From Seohaeicola saemankumensis (GTDB lineage Bacteria; Pseudomonadota; Alphaproteobacteria; Rhodobacterales; Rhodobacteraceae): DNA of 64,000 bases. The notes under the pieces were generated by a model. The model did no database searches. It saw only the letters and a list, made by a program, of their open reading frames with translations, and was not told the DNA's origin. The first letter of the stretch is position 1, and each line of letters opens with the position of its first letter. The DNA lies in the NCBI RefSeq assembly GCF_020171285.1, contig NZ_JAIUZI010000011.1:1-64000 (forward strand). The letters run 5' to 3'. Positions 50,401 through 58,481 of the stretch are shown one piece after another. The translations under genes and the position numbers were made by a program.

Positions 50401-51507
50401 CTCATCGCCCAAAGCGGCGGTTTCGTCGCCCTCGTCGCCCTCGTTGTTTTCGTCGCCTTCGTCGCCTTCGTTGCCTTCATTGCCCTCATCGTTGCCGCCG
50501 CTGCCTTCGTCGCCTTCGTCGCCTTCGTTGTTCTCATCGCCTTCGTCGTTCTCGTCGCCCTCGTCGCCTTCGTTGTTCTCGTCCGCTTCATCGCCTTCGT
50601 TGTTCTCATCGCCCTCATCGCCTTCGTCGTCTTCATTGCCTTCGCTGAATTCGTCGCCTTCGTTGCCTTCATCCCCCTCGTTGCCCTCGTTGCCTTCGTC
50701 GCCCTCGTTGTTCTCATCGCCTTCATTGCCCTCGTTCGCCTCGTCGCCCTCGTTGCCTTCATCGCCTTCGTCGCCTTCGTTATCCTCGTCGTTTTCGTCG
50801 AATTCGTTGTTTTCGTCGCCCTCGTCGCCTTCGTCGCCCTCGTCGCCTTCGTCCTCTACTTCATCACCCTCGTCGCCTTCGTCGCCTTCGTTGTTCTCGT
50901 TGGCTTCATCGCCCTCGTTGTCCTCGTTGCCTTCGTCGCCCTCGTTTCCTTCGTCGCCTTCGTTGGCCTCGTTGTCCTCGTTGTGTTCGTCGCCTTCATC
51001 GCCCTCGTCATGTTCGTCGCCTTCATCGTCCTCGTTGGACTCGTCGCCTTCGTCGCCCTCATCGCCTTCATCGGCCTCGTTGTCCTCGTTGCCCTCGTTG
51101 CCTTCGTCCCCTTCGTCGCCTTGGTTGTTGGCTTCGTTGCCTTCGTCGCCTTCATCGCCTTCGTTGTTTTCATTGCCTTCGTCGTTTTCGTCGCCCTCGT
51201 CGTTCTCGTCGTCTTCGTTGCCCTCGTTGTCTTCGTTGCCTTCGTCGTCTTCGTCGTTTTCGTTGTCTTCGTTGGCTTCATCGCCTTCGTTGTTCTCGTC
51301 GCCTTCGTCGTCTTCGTTGCCCTCGTTGGCTTCATCGCCTTCGTTGCCGCTGTTCTCGTTCTGAGGAAGATCGGGCACGGGCGCGCCGCCAATGATGCCA
51401 CCGGCGATGTCATCGGCCAGCACCTCGATATCCGGTGCCTCGACCGGCTGGATTGCATTCAGGTTCCAGACTTGGAAAACCCAATTCAAAATGTTCTGAA
51501 AAGTCAT
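47485..51507 (-). CDS. Giant acidic [D/N]-E-x triplet-repeat protein
   Basis: This 1340-residue protein starts at ATG 51507, with AGGGGG 5 bases upstream; the frame is open 11 codons further back without a ribosome site. Residues 1-54 form a unique head (MTFQNILNWVFQVWNLNAIQ, later IADDIAGGIIGG-like: LADDIAGGIIGGAPVPDLP). Residues 55-1275 are almost pure triplets [D/N]-E-[G/D/N/A/S/H], broken now and then by short inserts (AGLDEG, ITRDDEG, VIPPGDEG, PDPLDLG). A 65-residue tail has four cysteines (CGGYAC, SCAADAC). No signal peptide or RTX motif is evident. It should be an extremely acidic, disordered polyanion. I know no characterised family for it. Confidence 0.75.
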   Translation of the reverse strand: MTFQNILNWVFQVWNLNAIQPVEAPDIEVLADDIAGGIIGGAPVPDLPQNENSGNEGDEANEGNEDDEGDENNEGDEANEDNENDEDDEGNEDNEGNEDDENDEGDENDEGNENNEGDEGDEGNEANNQGDEGDEGNEGNEDNEADEGDEGDEGDESNEDDEGDEHDEGDEGDEHNEDNEANEGDEGNEGDEGNEDNEGDEANENNEGDEGDEGDEVEDEGDEGDEGDEGDENNEFDENDEDNEGDEGDEGNEGDEANEGNEGDENNEGDEGNEGNEGDEGNEGDEFSEGNEDDEGDEGDENNEGDEADENNEGDEGDENDEGDENNEGDEGDEGSGGNDEGNEGNEGDEGDENNEGDEGDETAALGDEGDEGDEGDENDEGDEGNEGNETGDEGDEGNEDDEGNENDEGNEGDEGDENNEDDEGDEGNEGDEGNEDNEGDELNDGNEGDEDDEGNENDEGNEADEGDEGNEITRDDEGNEADEGNEGDEGNEAGLDEGDEGNEGNEGDEGNEAGADEGNEGNEGNEGDEGDEAGLDEGNEGNEGNEGDEGNEAGVDEGDEGNESGVPDDEGNEGNEGDEGDEGDEAGLDEGDEGNEGNEGDEGDEAGLDEGNEGNEGNEGDEGDEAGLDEGNEGNEGDEGDEGDEAGVDEGNEGNEFTPNDEGDEGNEGNEGNEGDEGNEGDEDNEGDEGNEGDEGDEDNEGDELNDGNEGDEDNEGNERDEGNEGDEFNEGNEDDEGDEGNENDEGDEGDEGNEGDENDEGDEADEFDEGDEGNENDEGNEGNEDDEGDENDEGDEGDEGNEFNEGDEGNEGDESNEGNENDEGNENDEGNENDENDEANEGDENDEGDEGDEGNEIEDEGDEHDENDENDEGNEGDEANEDNEGDEGDEGNEGEEGNEDNEGDESDEGNEGDEANEDDEGDETDEGNESEEGNEGDEGDEQNEGNEDNEDNEGDEGPDEGDGNEDDEGDEGDELNEGTEDNEDNEGDEGDEGDEANEDDEGDEGDEGNESNEGNEDNENDEGDEGNEGNEANEDNEGDEGDEGNENNEPDPLDLGDEGNEFNEGFEGDEGDELNEGNENNEDNEGDEGDEGEEGDESDEADEGDEGDEADEGNENDEGDEDNESNEGNEDNEDDEGDEGDEGDEGNEGNENDEGNEGNEGNENNEGDEGDEGDEVIPPGDEGDEGDEGNENNEGDENDEDNEGDEGDEGNEDDEGNEDDENDEGDENNEGDESNEDNEGDEGDEGNEGDEANENNEADEGDENDEGNEGNEGDPLPPAAGSDCGGYACGADAAGFEDASCAADACAVDAGPGLGAADDDAFGADLAAGVPDDLDTGV
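47683..51345. repeat. 3.66-kb tract of imperfect 9-bp repeats
   Basis: The coding strand repeats variants of (G/A)AC-GAG-GGC / GAC-GAG-AAC etc.; on the plus strand it reads as variants of GCCTTCGTC and GCCCTCGTT. Unit length is 9 bp (three codons), and over 400 units are present. Because the unit lacks stop codons in several frames, long open frames appear on both strands, but only the minus frame has a ribosome site, unique ends and sensible termini. Synonymous variation between units shows it is old and not a recent expansion. The middle part (about 49540-50060) has a higher-order period with AGLDEG/AGVDEG inserts. Confidence 0.9.
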
Positions 51508-51659
51508 CGTTACCCCCTGTTTTCGGCCATCGGGGATCATCGGCTGGTCTTACTCGCGGCACGGATCGCCCCCGGCAATGCCGAATGATACCGCAAAAAT
51601 GCGAATTTACCTAATTCCAGCGGCTTTGCGCCTGTCCCGAGGGGGCCGCGCCCGGCGCC

Positions 51660-52667
51660 TCAGGCGGTGGGAATGTTCTCTCTGAACACCACCTGCAGGC
51701 GCGGCAGGTACTCGGGCTCCACCGTGCCCCGCACCGAAGAGGCCAGCAGACGCACGATCTCGCGCGCCTCGACGCGGGGGTTCTGGTCGATGACCGCATC
51801 CATCGTCCGGTCCAGCAGCATCAGGCGGGTCGCATCCGTCAGATCGTGGCCGACGAACACGACCTCGCGTTCCATGCGCGCCTCGCGCAGGGCGCGCGCG
51901 ATGCCCTGGTTGCCCGACCCGATGTTGTAAATCCCGGTGATGTCGCCGCGTTCCAGAAACCGCATCGTTTCGACATAGGCGCGGTCGCGGTCGTCGCTGA
52001 CCTCGGCGGTGCCGACGATGCGGATCTCGGGAAAATCCTCCGACAGGATCGCGCGCACGCCCATCTCCCGCTCCTCGTGGCCGCGATAGGCGAGCGAGCC
52101 GACAAAGACCGCGATGCGATGCTGCCCCGGCGGCAGGAACCGCCCCAGCAGCAGCCCGGCAAGCCGCCCGGCGGCGCGGTTGTCCACACCGACGTAACCC
52201 ACCTTGTTCACGGTCGGAATATCCGACACCAGCGTGCCGATCCGCACCCCCGACGCCGCCAGCGCATTGATCGCCTCGCGCACCTGCGGGTGATCCAGCG
52301 CCACCAGCCCCACTGCATCGGTGCGCTGGCGCAGGTCAAAGAGCTTGGCCGACAGGCGCTCGGGGTCGAACCCTTCGATTTCATGCAGGGTCGCGGTGAC
52401 ATCGTCGCGCGTACTGCTTTCCTGCATCAGGTTCGCCTTGAGCGTCCGCATGAACGAATTGCTGCCCGCGGGCAGGACGAAATCCAGCCGCACCGGCGCG
52501 CTGAGCGGTTCCGCATCGACAGGCCCGAAATAGCCCAGCTTGCGCGCCACCTGCAAAACAATGTCCCGCGTGCGCGGCCGCACGCCGTCACGGTCGTTCA
52601 GCACGCGGTCCACCGTGGCCGAGGAAACCCCGGCCTCGCGGGCAATCTGGGAAACCGTTGTACGCAT
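51660..52667 (-). CDS. LacI-family regulator of the ABC/sugar operon
   Basis: This 335-residue protein starts at ATG 52667 (MRTTVSQIAREAGVSSATVD), preceded by AGAAAGG. The LacI head has the HTH and hinge (RVLNDRDGVRPRTRDIV). The periplasmic-binding-type core (LDFVLPAGSNSFMRTL, VGLVALDHPQVREAINALAA, NKVGYVGVDNRAAGRLAGLL) binds an unknown sugar-like effector. It diverges from the importer operon and presumably represses it through the ATGAT-type sites between them. A start at 52700 would extend the HTH with no conserved sequence. Confidence 0.92.
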   Translation of the reverse strand: MRTTVSQIAREAGVSSATVDRVLNDRDGVRPRTRDIVLQVARKLGYFGPVDAEPLSAPVRLDFVLPAGSNSFMRTLKANLMQESSTRDDVTATLHEIEGFDPERLSAKLFDLRQRTDAVGLVALDHPQVREAINALAASGVRIGTLVSDIPTVNKVGYVGVDNRAAGRLAGLLLGRFLPPGQHRIAVFVGSLAYRGHEEREMGVRAILSEDFPEIRIVGTAEVSDDRDRAYVETMRFLERGDITGIYNIGSGNQGIARALREARMEREVVFVGHDLTDATRLMLLDRTMDAVIDQNPRVEAREIVRLLASSVRGTVEPEYLPRLQVVFRENIPTA

Positions 52668-52725
52668 GCTGAGCCTTTCTGAGTCGCCGATAGCCATCAT
52701 TTAGCATCATATCAGTGAGGGTATG

Positions 52726-52802
52726 CAATCATTTTGCGGTGGAAAGCAGGGCATTGCACCTGATCGAACCGGAGATTCCCTGCAAATCAGGCAAAATGAT
52801 CG
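52726..52802. promoter_or_regulatory. Divergent promoter with ATCAT/ATGAT operator-like sites
   Basis: CAATCATTTTGC (52726-52737) and GCAAAATGATCG (52791-52802) are inverted copies matching at 11 of 12 positions and spaced about 65 bases apart centre to centre. Further ATCAT/ATGAT half-sites occur at 52696-52714 and 52802-52825. The sites lie between the LacI gene and the binding-protein gene. Paired distant sites suit repression by a tetrameric LacI-type protein with DNA looping. Confidence 0.55.
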
Positions 52803-52900
52803 AAAATGATGTGATTTGATGATTGTGACGGATGGTGCCCCGGATGATGGTGGCTGCACAGAGATTGCGCCCGGGAGGGGCGCGACCAGGGAGGGAAAAA

Positions 52901-54511
52901 ATGACCCATCAACCGCGACTTTCGCGGCGCCGTTTCCTGTCGGCTGCCGCCCAGACAACCGCGCTCGTCGCGGTGTCCTCACCGCTGGTGCTGCGCCCGG
53001 ACCGGGCGCGGGCCTCGGCCGGCCTTGCCGACGGCATGATCGGCGGCCCGACCGGCTTTGCCGGCGCCGAACGCTACCAATACGGCCCCGACACCCCCGA
53101 AGGCCGCGCGATCGAGGCCGCAAAGGCGCTCAAGGCCGCCGGCAAGGCGCCCGAGCGCATCGTGCTGGGCCTCTCCGACGGCTCCATCGGCCAGATCACC
53201 CAGCCGTTCCCCGAAGGGGCGCCCTCGGTCAAGGATCTGTGGGAACAGGAAACCGGCATCACGCTGGACATCGTCGGCGTCCCCAACGGCCAGGAATTCA
53301 CCAAGGTGATGCAGGACGTGTCGACCAAGGGCGGCGGCTTCGACATCTATGCCGTCGAATGGAACCGGCTCGGCGATCTGGCCGAAACCGGCGGCATCGT
53401 CGCGCTGGATGATTTTGTCGCCGCGCATGGCCCCGAATGGGACGACGCCGAGCGTGGCTATGTGAACGGCGAACAGGGCGTGTCGCTCTTGAACGCCTAT
53501 CGCGGGTCGGTCTACGGCGTTTCGCTCGACGGCGATTTCCAGACCTGGAACCACCGCACCGACCTCTTCAACGACCCCAGTGAACAAAAGGCATTTGCCG
53601 ACCAATACGGCTATGAACTGGCGCCGCCCAAGACTTGGAAACAGCATGACGAGATCGCGGGTTTCTTCCACCGCCCCGATCAGGGTCTCTTCGGCTCCAC
53701 CGACCTGCGCAACCAGGGCTGGGGATACACCAACTGGTATCAACGCTATGTCTCGATGGGCTCGCCGAACCAGTTCCTCTTTGCCGACGACGGCACCGCG
53801 CTGATCAACTCCGACGCCGGCTGGGCCGCGACGCAGGAATACATCGACAGCCTCAGCCACCATTCGCCCGACGCGATCTCCTGGGGCTGGCCCGAGCAAT
53901 ACGGCAACTTTGCCAATGCCGGCGCCGCGATGACCTGCGCGTTTTCCAACCTGCCCAAGTTCCTCGACAACGCCGCAAACGAAGGCTCCAAGGTCACCGG
54001 CAAGGTCGGCACGCACCTGCCGCCCGGCCGCGAACACGACGACGGGCTCGCCTCGCGCACCGTGCTCTGGCTGAACCTGACCGCCTGCGTGTCGTCACAG
54101 TCCGACCACCCCGAGGCGGCCTATCTGCTGCTGCAATGGCTTGGCTCGTCGCGCATCTACAGCTGGATGACCGCCAACCCCGGCGGCTACTTCGACCCGT
54201 TCCAGATGGCCAATTTCGCCGACCCGCTGGTGCGCGAAACCTACCACGACTACCACATGGACGTGGTCCGCGAGAGCGTCAAACGCACCGTGCCCACCAT
54301 CAACTATCCCGGCGCCACGGCGTTCCATAACGCGCTGGACGAAAACCTGATGGCGGCGCTCACCGGCGGCATGTCGGCCGAGGATGCGATGGCCAATACC
54401 GAACGGCAATGGAAACGCATCGCCCGCCGGGTTGGCGAGGAAAAGCTGATCGAGGCGATCCAGGCGAACAAGGCCGCCTGGCCCACCGTGATGGACCCGG
54501 TGACCGGCTGA
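52901..54511 (+). CDS. ABC importer substrate-binding protein, Tat-exported
   Basis: The 536-residue binding protein starts at ATG 52901 after GAGGGA. Its signal has the twin-arginine motif SRRRFLSAAAQTTALV followed by a cleavage region near ARASA, so it is probably exported folded by Tat. The mature part is a large family-1 solute-binding protein (WNRLGDLAETGGIVALDDFV, TNWYQRYVSMGSPNQFLFAD, DGLASRVTVLWLN-like: ASRTVLWLNLTACVSSQSD). Size above 500 residues and pairing with two different ATPases recall the glycerol importer of rhizobia. The substrate is probably a sugar or polyol. Confidence 0.88.
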   Translation: MTHQPRLSRRRFLSAAAQTTALVAVSSPLVLRPDRARASAGLADGMIGGPTGFAGAERYQYGPDTPEGRAIEAAKALKAAGKAPERIVLGLSDGSIGQITQPFPEGAPSVKDLWEQETGITLDIVGVPNGQEFTKVMQDVSTKGGGFDIYAVEWNRLGDLAETGGIVALDDFVAAHGPEWDDAERGYVNGEQGVSLLNAYRGSVYGVSLDGDFQTWNHRTDLFNDPSEQKAFADQYGYELAPPKTWKQHDEIAGFFHRPDQGLFGSTDLRNQGWGYTNWYQRYVSMGSPNQFLFADDGTALINSDAGWAATQEYIDSLSHHSPDAISWGWPEQYGNFANAGAAMTCAFSNLPKFLDNAANEGSKVTGKVGTHLPPGREHDDGLASRTVLWLNLTACVSSQSDHPEAAYLLLQWLGSSRIYSWMTANPGGYFDPFQMANFADPLVRETYHDYHMDVVRESVKRTVPTINYPGATAFHNALDENLMAALTGGMSAEDAMANTERQWKRIARRVGEEKLIEAIQANKAAWPTVMDPVTG

Positions 54512-54580
54512 CGGCCTTCTCCCCGCGCGGGGTCGCCAATGCGCGGCCCCGCGTCCCCAACGACAGACAAAGATCCCCCC

Positions 54581-55441
54581 ATGCAACGCACCCTAAGTTT
54601 TGAGATCTTCCGCTATACCGCGATCTTTGCCTTTCTGGCGCTGTCGCTGATCCCGACGATCTGGATGATCTCGATGGCGTTCAAACCGATCGCCGAATGG
54701 CAGGCCTCGGGCGCCGACCTGACCTGGTGGCCCAACAACCCGACGCTGGACAACTTCCGCTTTATCTTTGGCGACAGCGGTTCCGACCTGATCGTGGCGC
54801 TGGAACGCACCGCCGGGCGGCCGATCCTCGCCTCGCTGCTGTCCGCCAGCTTCGGCACCCTGATCGCGATGACCGCCGGCACGGCGGCCGCCTATGGGCT
54901 GTCGCGGTTCGGGGCAGGGGGCAACCTGCCGTTGGCGCTGATCCAGCTGCGGATTTTCCCCCCGATGGCGGTGATGATCCCGGTGATGATCATGTGGGCC
55001 TTTCTGGGCCTGATCGACACCTGGGTCGGGCTGGCGCTGATCTATGGCATCGTCACCATGCCGTTCAGCTTCTGGCTGATGAAGACTTTCTTTGACGACA
55101 TGCCGCGCGAAATCGAAGATGCCGCGCTGGTCGAAGGCTGCTCGCGCTGGCGGGTGTTCATCAAGATCACCCTGCCGATGATGCGCCCGGCGCTGGCCTC
55201 TTCCGCGCTCTTCGTCTTTATCCTGAACTGGTCGGATTACCTGATCGCCCTGCTGCTGACCACGCGCGACTGGGTCACCATCCCCGTCTACATGGCTTCG
55301 CTCTCCTCTTCGATGACCGGCCAGCTTTACGGCGCCAAGGCCGCACTGGGCCTGATCGCCGCCGTACCGCCCGTGATCATGGGCATCGCCATCCAGAAAC
55401 AGCTGGTGCGCGGCCTGACCTTCGGAGCGCTCAAGGAATGA
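54581..55441 (+). CDS. ABC importer permease (MalG type)
   Basis: This 286-residue inner-membrane protein has about six helices ([20 protein letters not shown] at the start) and the EAA loop [21 protein letters not shown], given here in part ([20 protein letters not shown]), followed by IKITLPMM. The loop couples to the ATPases. The ATG 54581 is the first after the hairpin-rich gap following the binding-protein gene. Its end overlaps the next permease by 4 bases (ATGA). Confidence 0.9.
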   Translation: MQRTLSFEIFRYTAIFAFLALSLIPTIWMISMAFKPIAEWQASGADLTWWPNNPTLDNFRFIFGDSGSDLIVALERTAGRPILASLLSASFGTLIAMTAGTAAAYGLSRFGAGGNLPLALIQLRIFPPMAVMIPVMIMWAFLGLIDTWVGLALIYGIVTMPFSFWLMKTFFDDMPREIEDAALVEGCSRWRVFIKITLPMMRPALASSALFVFILNWSDYLIALLLTTRDWVTIPVYMASLSSSMTGQLYGAKAALGLIAAVPPVIMGIAIQKQLVRGLTFGALKE

Positions 55442-56388
55442 CCGACATGACCTCCACCCACCCCGGCGCCGCCGATCTGCACACCGACACCGCCCTGCAC
55501 GAGGGCGCCGAGGAAAAACGGCTGGGTCTCTGGCTGACACTGCCCGCGCAGCTGCTGGTGCTCTTCATCGCGCTCTTCCCGATCCTGATGCAGATCTACA
55601 TCTCGCTCACCGACTGGTCGCCGCTCGACGGGATCCCGTGGTACCGCGCCTACGAGCTCTGGATCGGCCTCTTGAACTATGCCGACCTGGCCTCTGACCC
55701 GCGCTTCTGGTCGGCGCTGTGGCGGACCTGCATCGTGATGGCGATCTGCGTGCCGGTGCAATTCCTGCTGGGCCTCGGCCTCGCCATCCTCTTTGTCGAC
55801 GATTTCCGGGGCAAACGGGTGCTTTATTCCACCATCCTGGTGCCGATGATGGTGGTGCCCGCGGTTGCCGGCTACATGTTCTTCATGCTGTTCCAATCGG
55901 GTGGCCCGGTGAATGACATCCTGTCGATGTTTGCCGGCCGCCCGGTGACCATCGCCTGGCTCTCCGACCCTGATCTGGCGCTTTTTGCCACCATCGTGTC
56001 GGACATCTGGCAGTGGACGCCGCTGATGTTCCTGATCCTCTTGGCGGGCATGGTCTCGGTCCCGCAGGACCAGCAGATGGCCGCCGTGCTGCTCGGAGCC
56101 TCCTGGACGCGCCGGTTCTTCACCATCGTGCTGCCGCGCATGAAAACCATCATCATCATCGCCGTCGCCATCCGGGTGATCGAAAATTTCAAGGTCTTCG
56201 ACAACTTCTACATCATGACCGGCGGCGGCCCGGGCGTGGCGACCGAAACCATCTCTATCTACATCTACAAGGTCACCCAGCAGGAGCTGATCTGGGGCTA
56301 TGTCGCGGCCATCGCGCTGGCCATCCTGATCGTGCTCTCCATCGTCTCGGCGCTGGCCATCAAGAAACTGCGGGGCGCACAGCAATGA
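55438..56388 (+). CDS. ABC importer permease (MalF type)
   Basis: This 316-residue protein begins with an acidic cytoplasmic head and then helices ([20 protein letters not shown]). The EAA-like loop is [20 protein letters not shown] followed by [13 protein letters not shown], with E-A-A replaced by Q-M-A. It forms the translocation pore with the previous permease. It overlaps both neighbours by four bases, so all four importer membrane and ATPase genes are translated as a chain. Confidence 0.9.
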   Translation: MTDMTSTHPGAADLHTDTALHEGAEEKRLGLWLTLPAQLLVLFIALFPILMQIYISLTDWSPLDGIPWYRAYELWIGLLNYADLASDPRFWSALWRTCIVMAICVPVQFLLGLGLAILFVDDFRGKRVLYSTILVPMMVVPAVAGYMFFMLFQSGGPVNDILSMFAGRPVTIAWLSDPDLALFATIVSDIWQWTPLMFLILLAGMVSVPQDQQMAAVLLGASWTRRFFTIVLPRMKTIIIIAVAIRVIENFKVFDNFYIMTGGGPGVATETISIYIYKVTQQELIWGYVAAIALAILIVLSIVSALAIKKLRGAQQ

Positions 56389-57443
56389 CCGAGATCGTGA
56401 TGCAGAACCTGGGCAAGCGGTTTGGCGACTTCACCGCGCTGGCCGACATGGACCTGACCATCGGCTCGGGGGAATTCGTGGCGCTGCTCGGCCCCTCGGG
56501 CTGCGGCAAATCCACCACCATGAACATGATCGCCGGCATGCTCGACCCCACCCATGGCGACATAAGCTTTGACGGGCGCAACATGAACGGCGTGCCAATG
56601 GCGAAACGCGGCGTCGGCTTCGTGTTCCAGAACTACGCGATCTTCACCCACATGACGGTGCGCGACAACCTCGCCTACGGGCTGAAATCGCAACGCGTAC
56701 CCCGGGCCGAGATCACCCGCCGCGTCAGCGAAATCGCCGAGCTGTTGCAGCTCACCCCGATGCTCGACCGCCGCGCGGCGGGCCTCTCCGTCAACATCCT
56801 GCAACGGCTGGCCATCGGCCGCTCTGCAGTGGTCGAACCGGCGATCTTCCTGCTGGACGAGCCGCTGTCGAACGTCGATGCCGCCTTTCGCGCGGTGATG
56901 CGGGCCGAGCTGAAATCGCTGCAACGGCAGTTCAAGCAGACCATGGTCTATGTCACCCATGATCAGCTCGAGGCGATGACCATGGCCGACCGCATCGCGG
57001 TGATGGACCACGGCAAGCTGTTGCAGGTCGGCACCCCGCTCGATGTCTACAACCACCCCGCCGACACCTTTGTCGCCCGGTTCATCGGCGCGCCCGGCAT
57101 GAACCTGCTGCGCGGCCGGGTGACCGGCGCCGATACCGGGCTGACCGTCGATCTGGGGGCGGCGGGCCATTGCCCGCTGCGCGCGGGGCAGGGCGGCGAT
57201 GTGCTCTTTGGCTTCCGCCCCGAACAGGTGCACCCCGACCCGGCGGGACCGATGGAAATGACCGTGACCACGGTCGAACGCATCGGCGCCCGCACCATCC
57301 TTCACCTCGCCGCCGGCGACCATAGCGCCAAGGCGGTGCTGGATAGCGAAACACCGGTGCCCGATCAGGGCGAACAGTTCCGCTTTGCCGTCACCCCGGA
57401 CGACGTGCGCCTGTTTGACGCCGCAACGGAAAGGGCGCTCTGA
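56385..57443 (+). CDS. ABC importer ATPase 1, degenerate signature motif
   Basis: This 352-residue MalK-type ATPase has Walker A GPSGCGKST (36-44), Q-loop Gln82, Walker B LLDEP (156-160) with the catalytic Glu, and H-loop His192, all standard. The signature motif, normally LSGGQ, is LSVNI (134-138, in AAGLSVNILQRLAIGRS). A C-terminal TOBE domain follows (from about 240). With its partner at 57443 it likely forms a heterodimer in which this protein supplies the good Walker pair and the poor signature. Confidence 0.9.
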   Translation: MTEIVMQNLGKRFGDFTALADMDLTIGSGEFVALLGPSGCGKSTTMNMIAGMLDPTHGDISFDGRNMNGVPMAKRGVGFVFQNYAIFTHMTVRDNLAYGLKSQRVPRAEITRRVSEIAELLQLTPMLDRRAAGLSVNILQRLAIGRSAVVEPAIFLLDEPLSNVDAAFRAVMRAELKSLQRQFKQTMVYVTHDQLEAMTMADRIAVMDHGKLLQVGTPLDVYNHPADTFVARFIGAPGMNLLRGRVTGADTGLTVDLGAAGHCPLRAGQGGDVLFGFRPEQVHPDPAGPMEMTVTTVERIGARTILHLAAGDHSAKAVLDSETPVPDQGEQFRFAVTPDDVRLFDAATERAL

Positions 57444-58459
57444 TGGCTTCGATTTCCTTTCGCAACGTGACCAAACGATTTGGCGACGTGACCGCCGTCG
57501 ATGACGTGACGCTCGACATCCGCGACAACGCGTTTTTCTGCCTGTTCGGCCCGCCGCTGTCGGGTAAATCCACGATCCTCAAGCTGATCCTGGGGCTCGA
57601 ACAACCGGACGAGGGCGAGATCCTGATCGACGGCCGCCCGGTGACCCATGTCAGCCCGGCCAAACGCAACGTGGCGATGGTGTTTCAGAACCTCGCGCTT
57701 TTCCCGCATATGACCGCGCTGCAAAACGTGCAGTTCCCGCTGGTCGAACGCCGCACCGATCCAGAACAGATCGCCCGGCGCGTCGCCGAGGTATCCGAGA
57801 AACTGCACATCGGCCATATCCTGCACAAGCCACCGGCGCAGCTGTCGGGCGGCGAACGCCAGCGCGTGGCCATCGCCCGCGCGCTGGTGCGCGACCCGGT
57901 TGCCTACCTGATGGACGACCCGATCAGCGCGCTCGACGCCCGCCTGCGCGAAGAAACCCGAGTGGAACTGCGCCGCATTCAGCGCGAGCTGGGCAAGACG
58001 CTGGTCTATGTCACCCACGACCAGGAAGAGGCGATGTCGGTGGCCGATGGCATGGCAGTGTTCGAACAGGGCCGCGTCCGCCAGACCGGCACGCCCGAGG
58101 ATCTCTATCGACGGCCCAACTCCACCTATGTCGCCGGCATGCTCGGCGCCCCGGCGATGAACGTGCTGCCGATGGCGCTGGCCGATCAGATGCAGGTCGC
58201 GGGCGCCCCGCGCGCCGCCGACAGCCTTGGCGTGCGGCCCGAAAACCTGCGCGTCGGCGCGGGCGAGGCGGCCCGGATCACCGAGGTCGAACCGCTTGGC
58301 GGGTTCACCACGCTGGGGCTGACGGTGCAGGGCACCGAATTGCGCGCGACCCTGCGCGGCCAGCCGAAATTCACCACCGGCCAACGGGTTGGCCTGACCG
58401 TCGATGCGGGACGCGCGCATTTTTTCGATGCGGCCGGCACCGCAATCGGGGCACATTGA
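57443..58459 (+). CDS. ABC importer ATPase 2, Walker B Glu replaced by Asp
   Basis: This 338-residue MalK-type ATPase has Walker A GPPLSGKS (36-43), a canonical signature LSGGE (134-138) and H-loop His192. Walker B, however, reads YLMDDP (155-160): the catalytic Glu159 is Asp. A TOBE domain follows in the C-terminal third. The start shares one base with the stop of ATPase 1 (TGATG), which ensures equal expression. The defects mirror those of ATPase 1. Confidence 0.9.
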   Translation: MASISFRNVTKRFGDVTAVDDVTLDIRDNAFFCLFGPPLSGKSTILKLILGLEQPDEGEILIDGRPVTHVSPAKRNVAMVFQNLALFPHMTALQNVQFPLVERRTDPEQIARRVAEVSEKLHIGHILHKPPAQLSGGERQRVAIARALVRDPVAYLMDDPISALDARLREETRVELRRIQRELGKTLVYVTHDQEEAMSVADGMAVFEQGRVRQTGTPEDLYRRPNSTYVAGMLGAPAMNVLPMALADQMQVAGAPRAADSLGVRPENLRVGAGEAARITEVEPLGGFTTLGLTVQGTELRATLRGQPKFTTGQRVGLTVDAGRAHFFDAAGTAIGAH

Positions 58460-58481
58460 CAGAGGGGAGAGGGAGAAACCA

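Noticed and set aside
47683..51345. CRISPR array or other spacer-repeat structure
   Set aside because: The unit is 9 bp, without unique spacers, and keeps a reading frame throughout. It is a coding repeat.
47690..51364. A 1224-codon plus-strand frame rich in Ser-Pro, and hydrophobic Val/Ala/Leu frames such as 48910-50181
   Set aside because: They are shadows of the 9-bp repeat in the leftward acidic gene. None has a ribosome site or unique termini; they exist only because the repeat unit lacks stop codons in several frames.
47485..51507. Collagen-like Gly-X-Y protein
   Set aside because: Glycine is often at every third place (G-D/N-E), but Asp, Asn, Ala, Ser or His replace it too often for a collagen triple helix.
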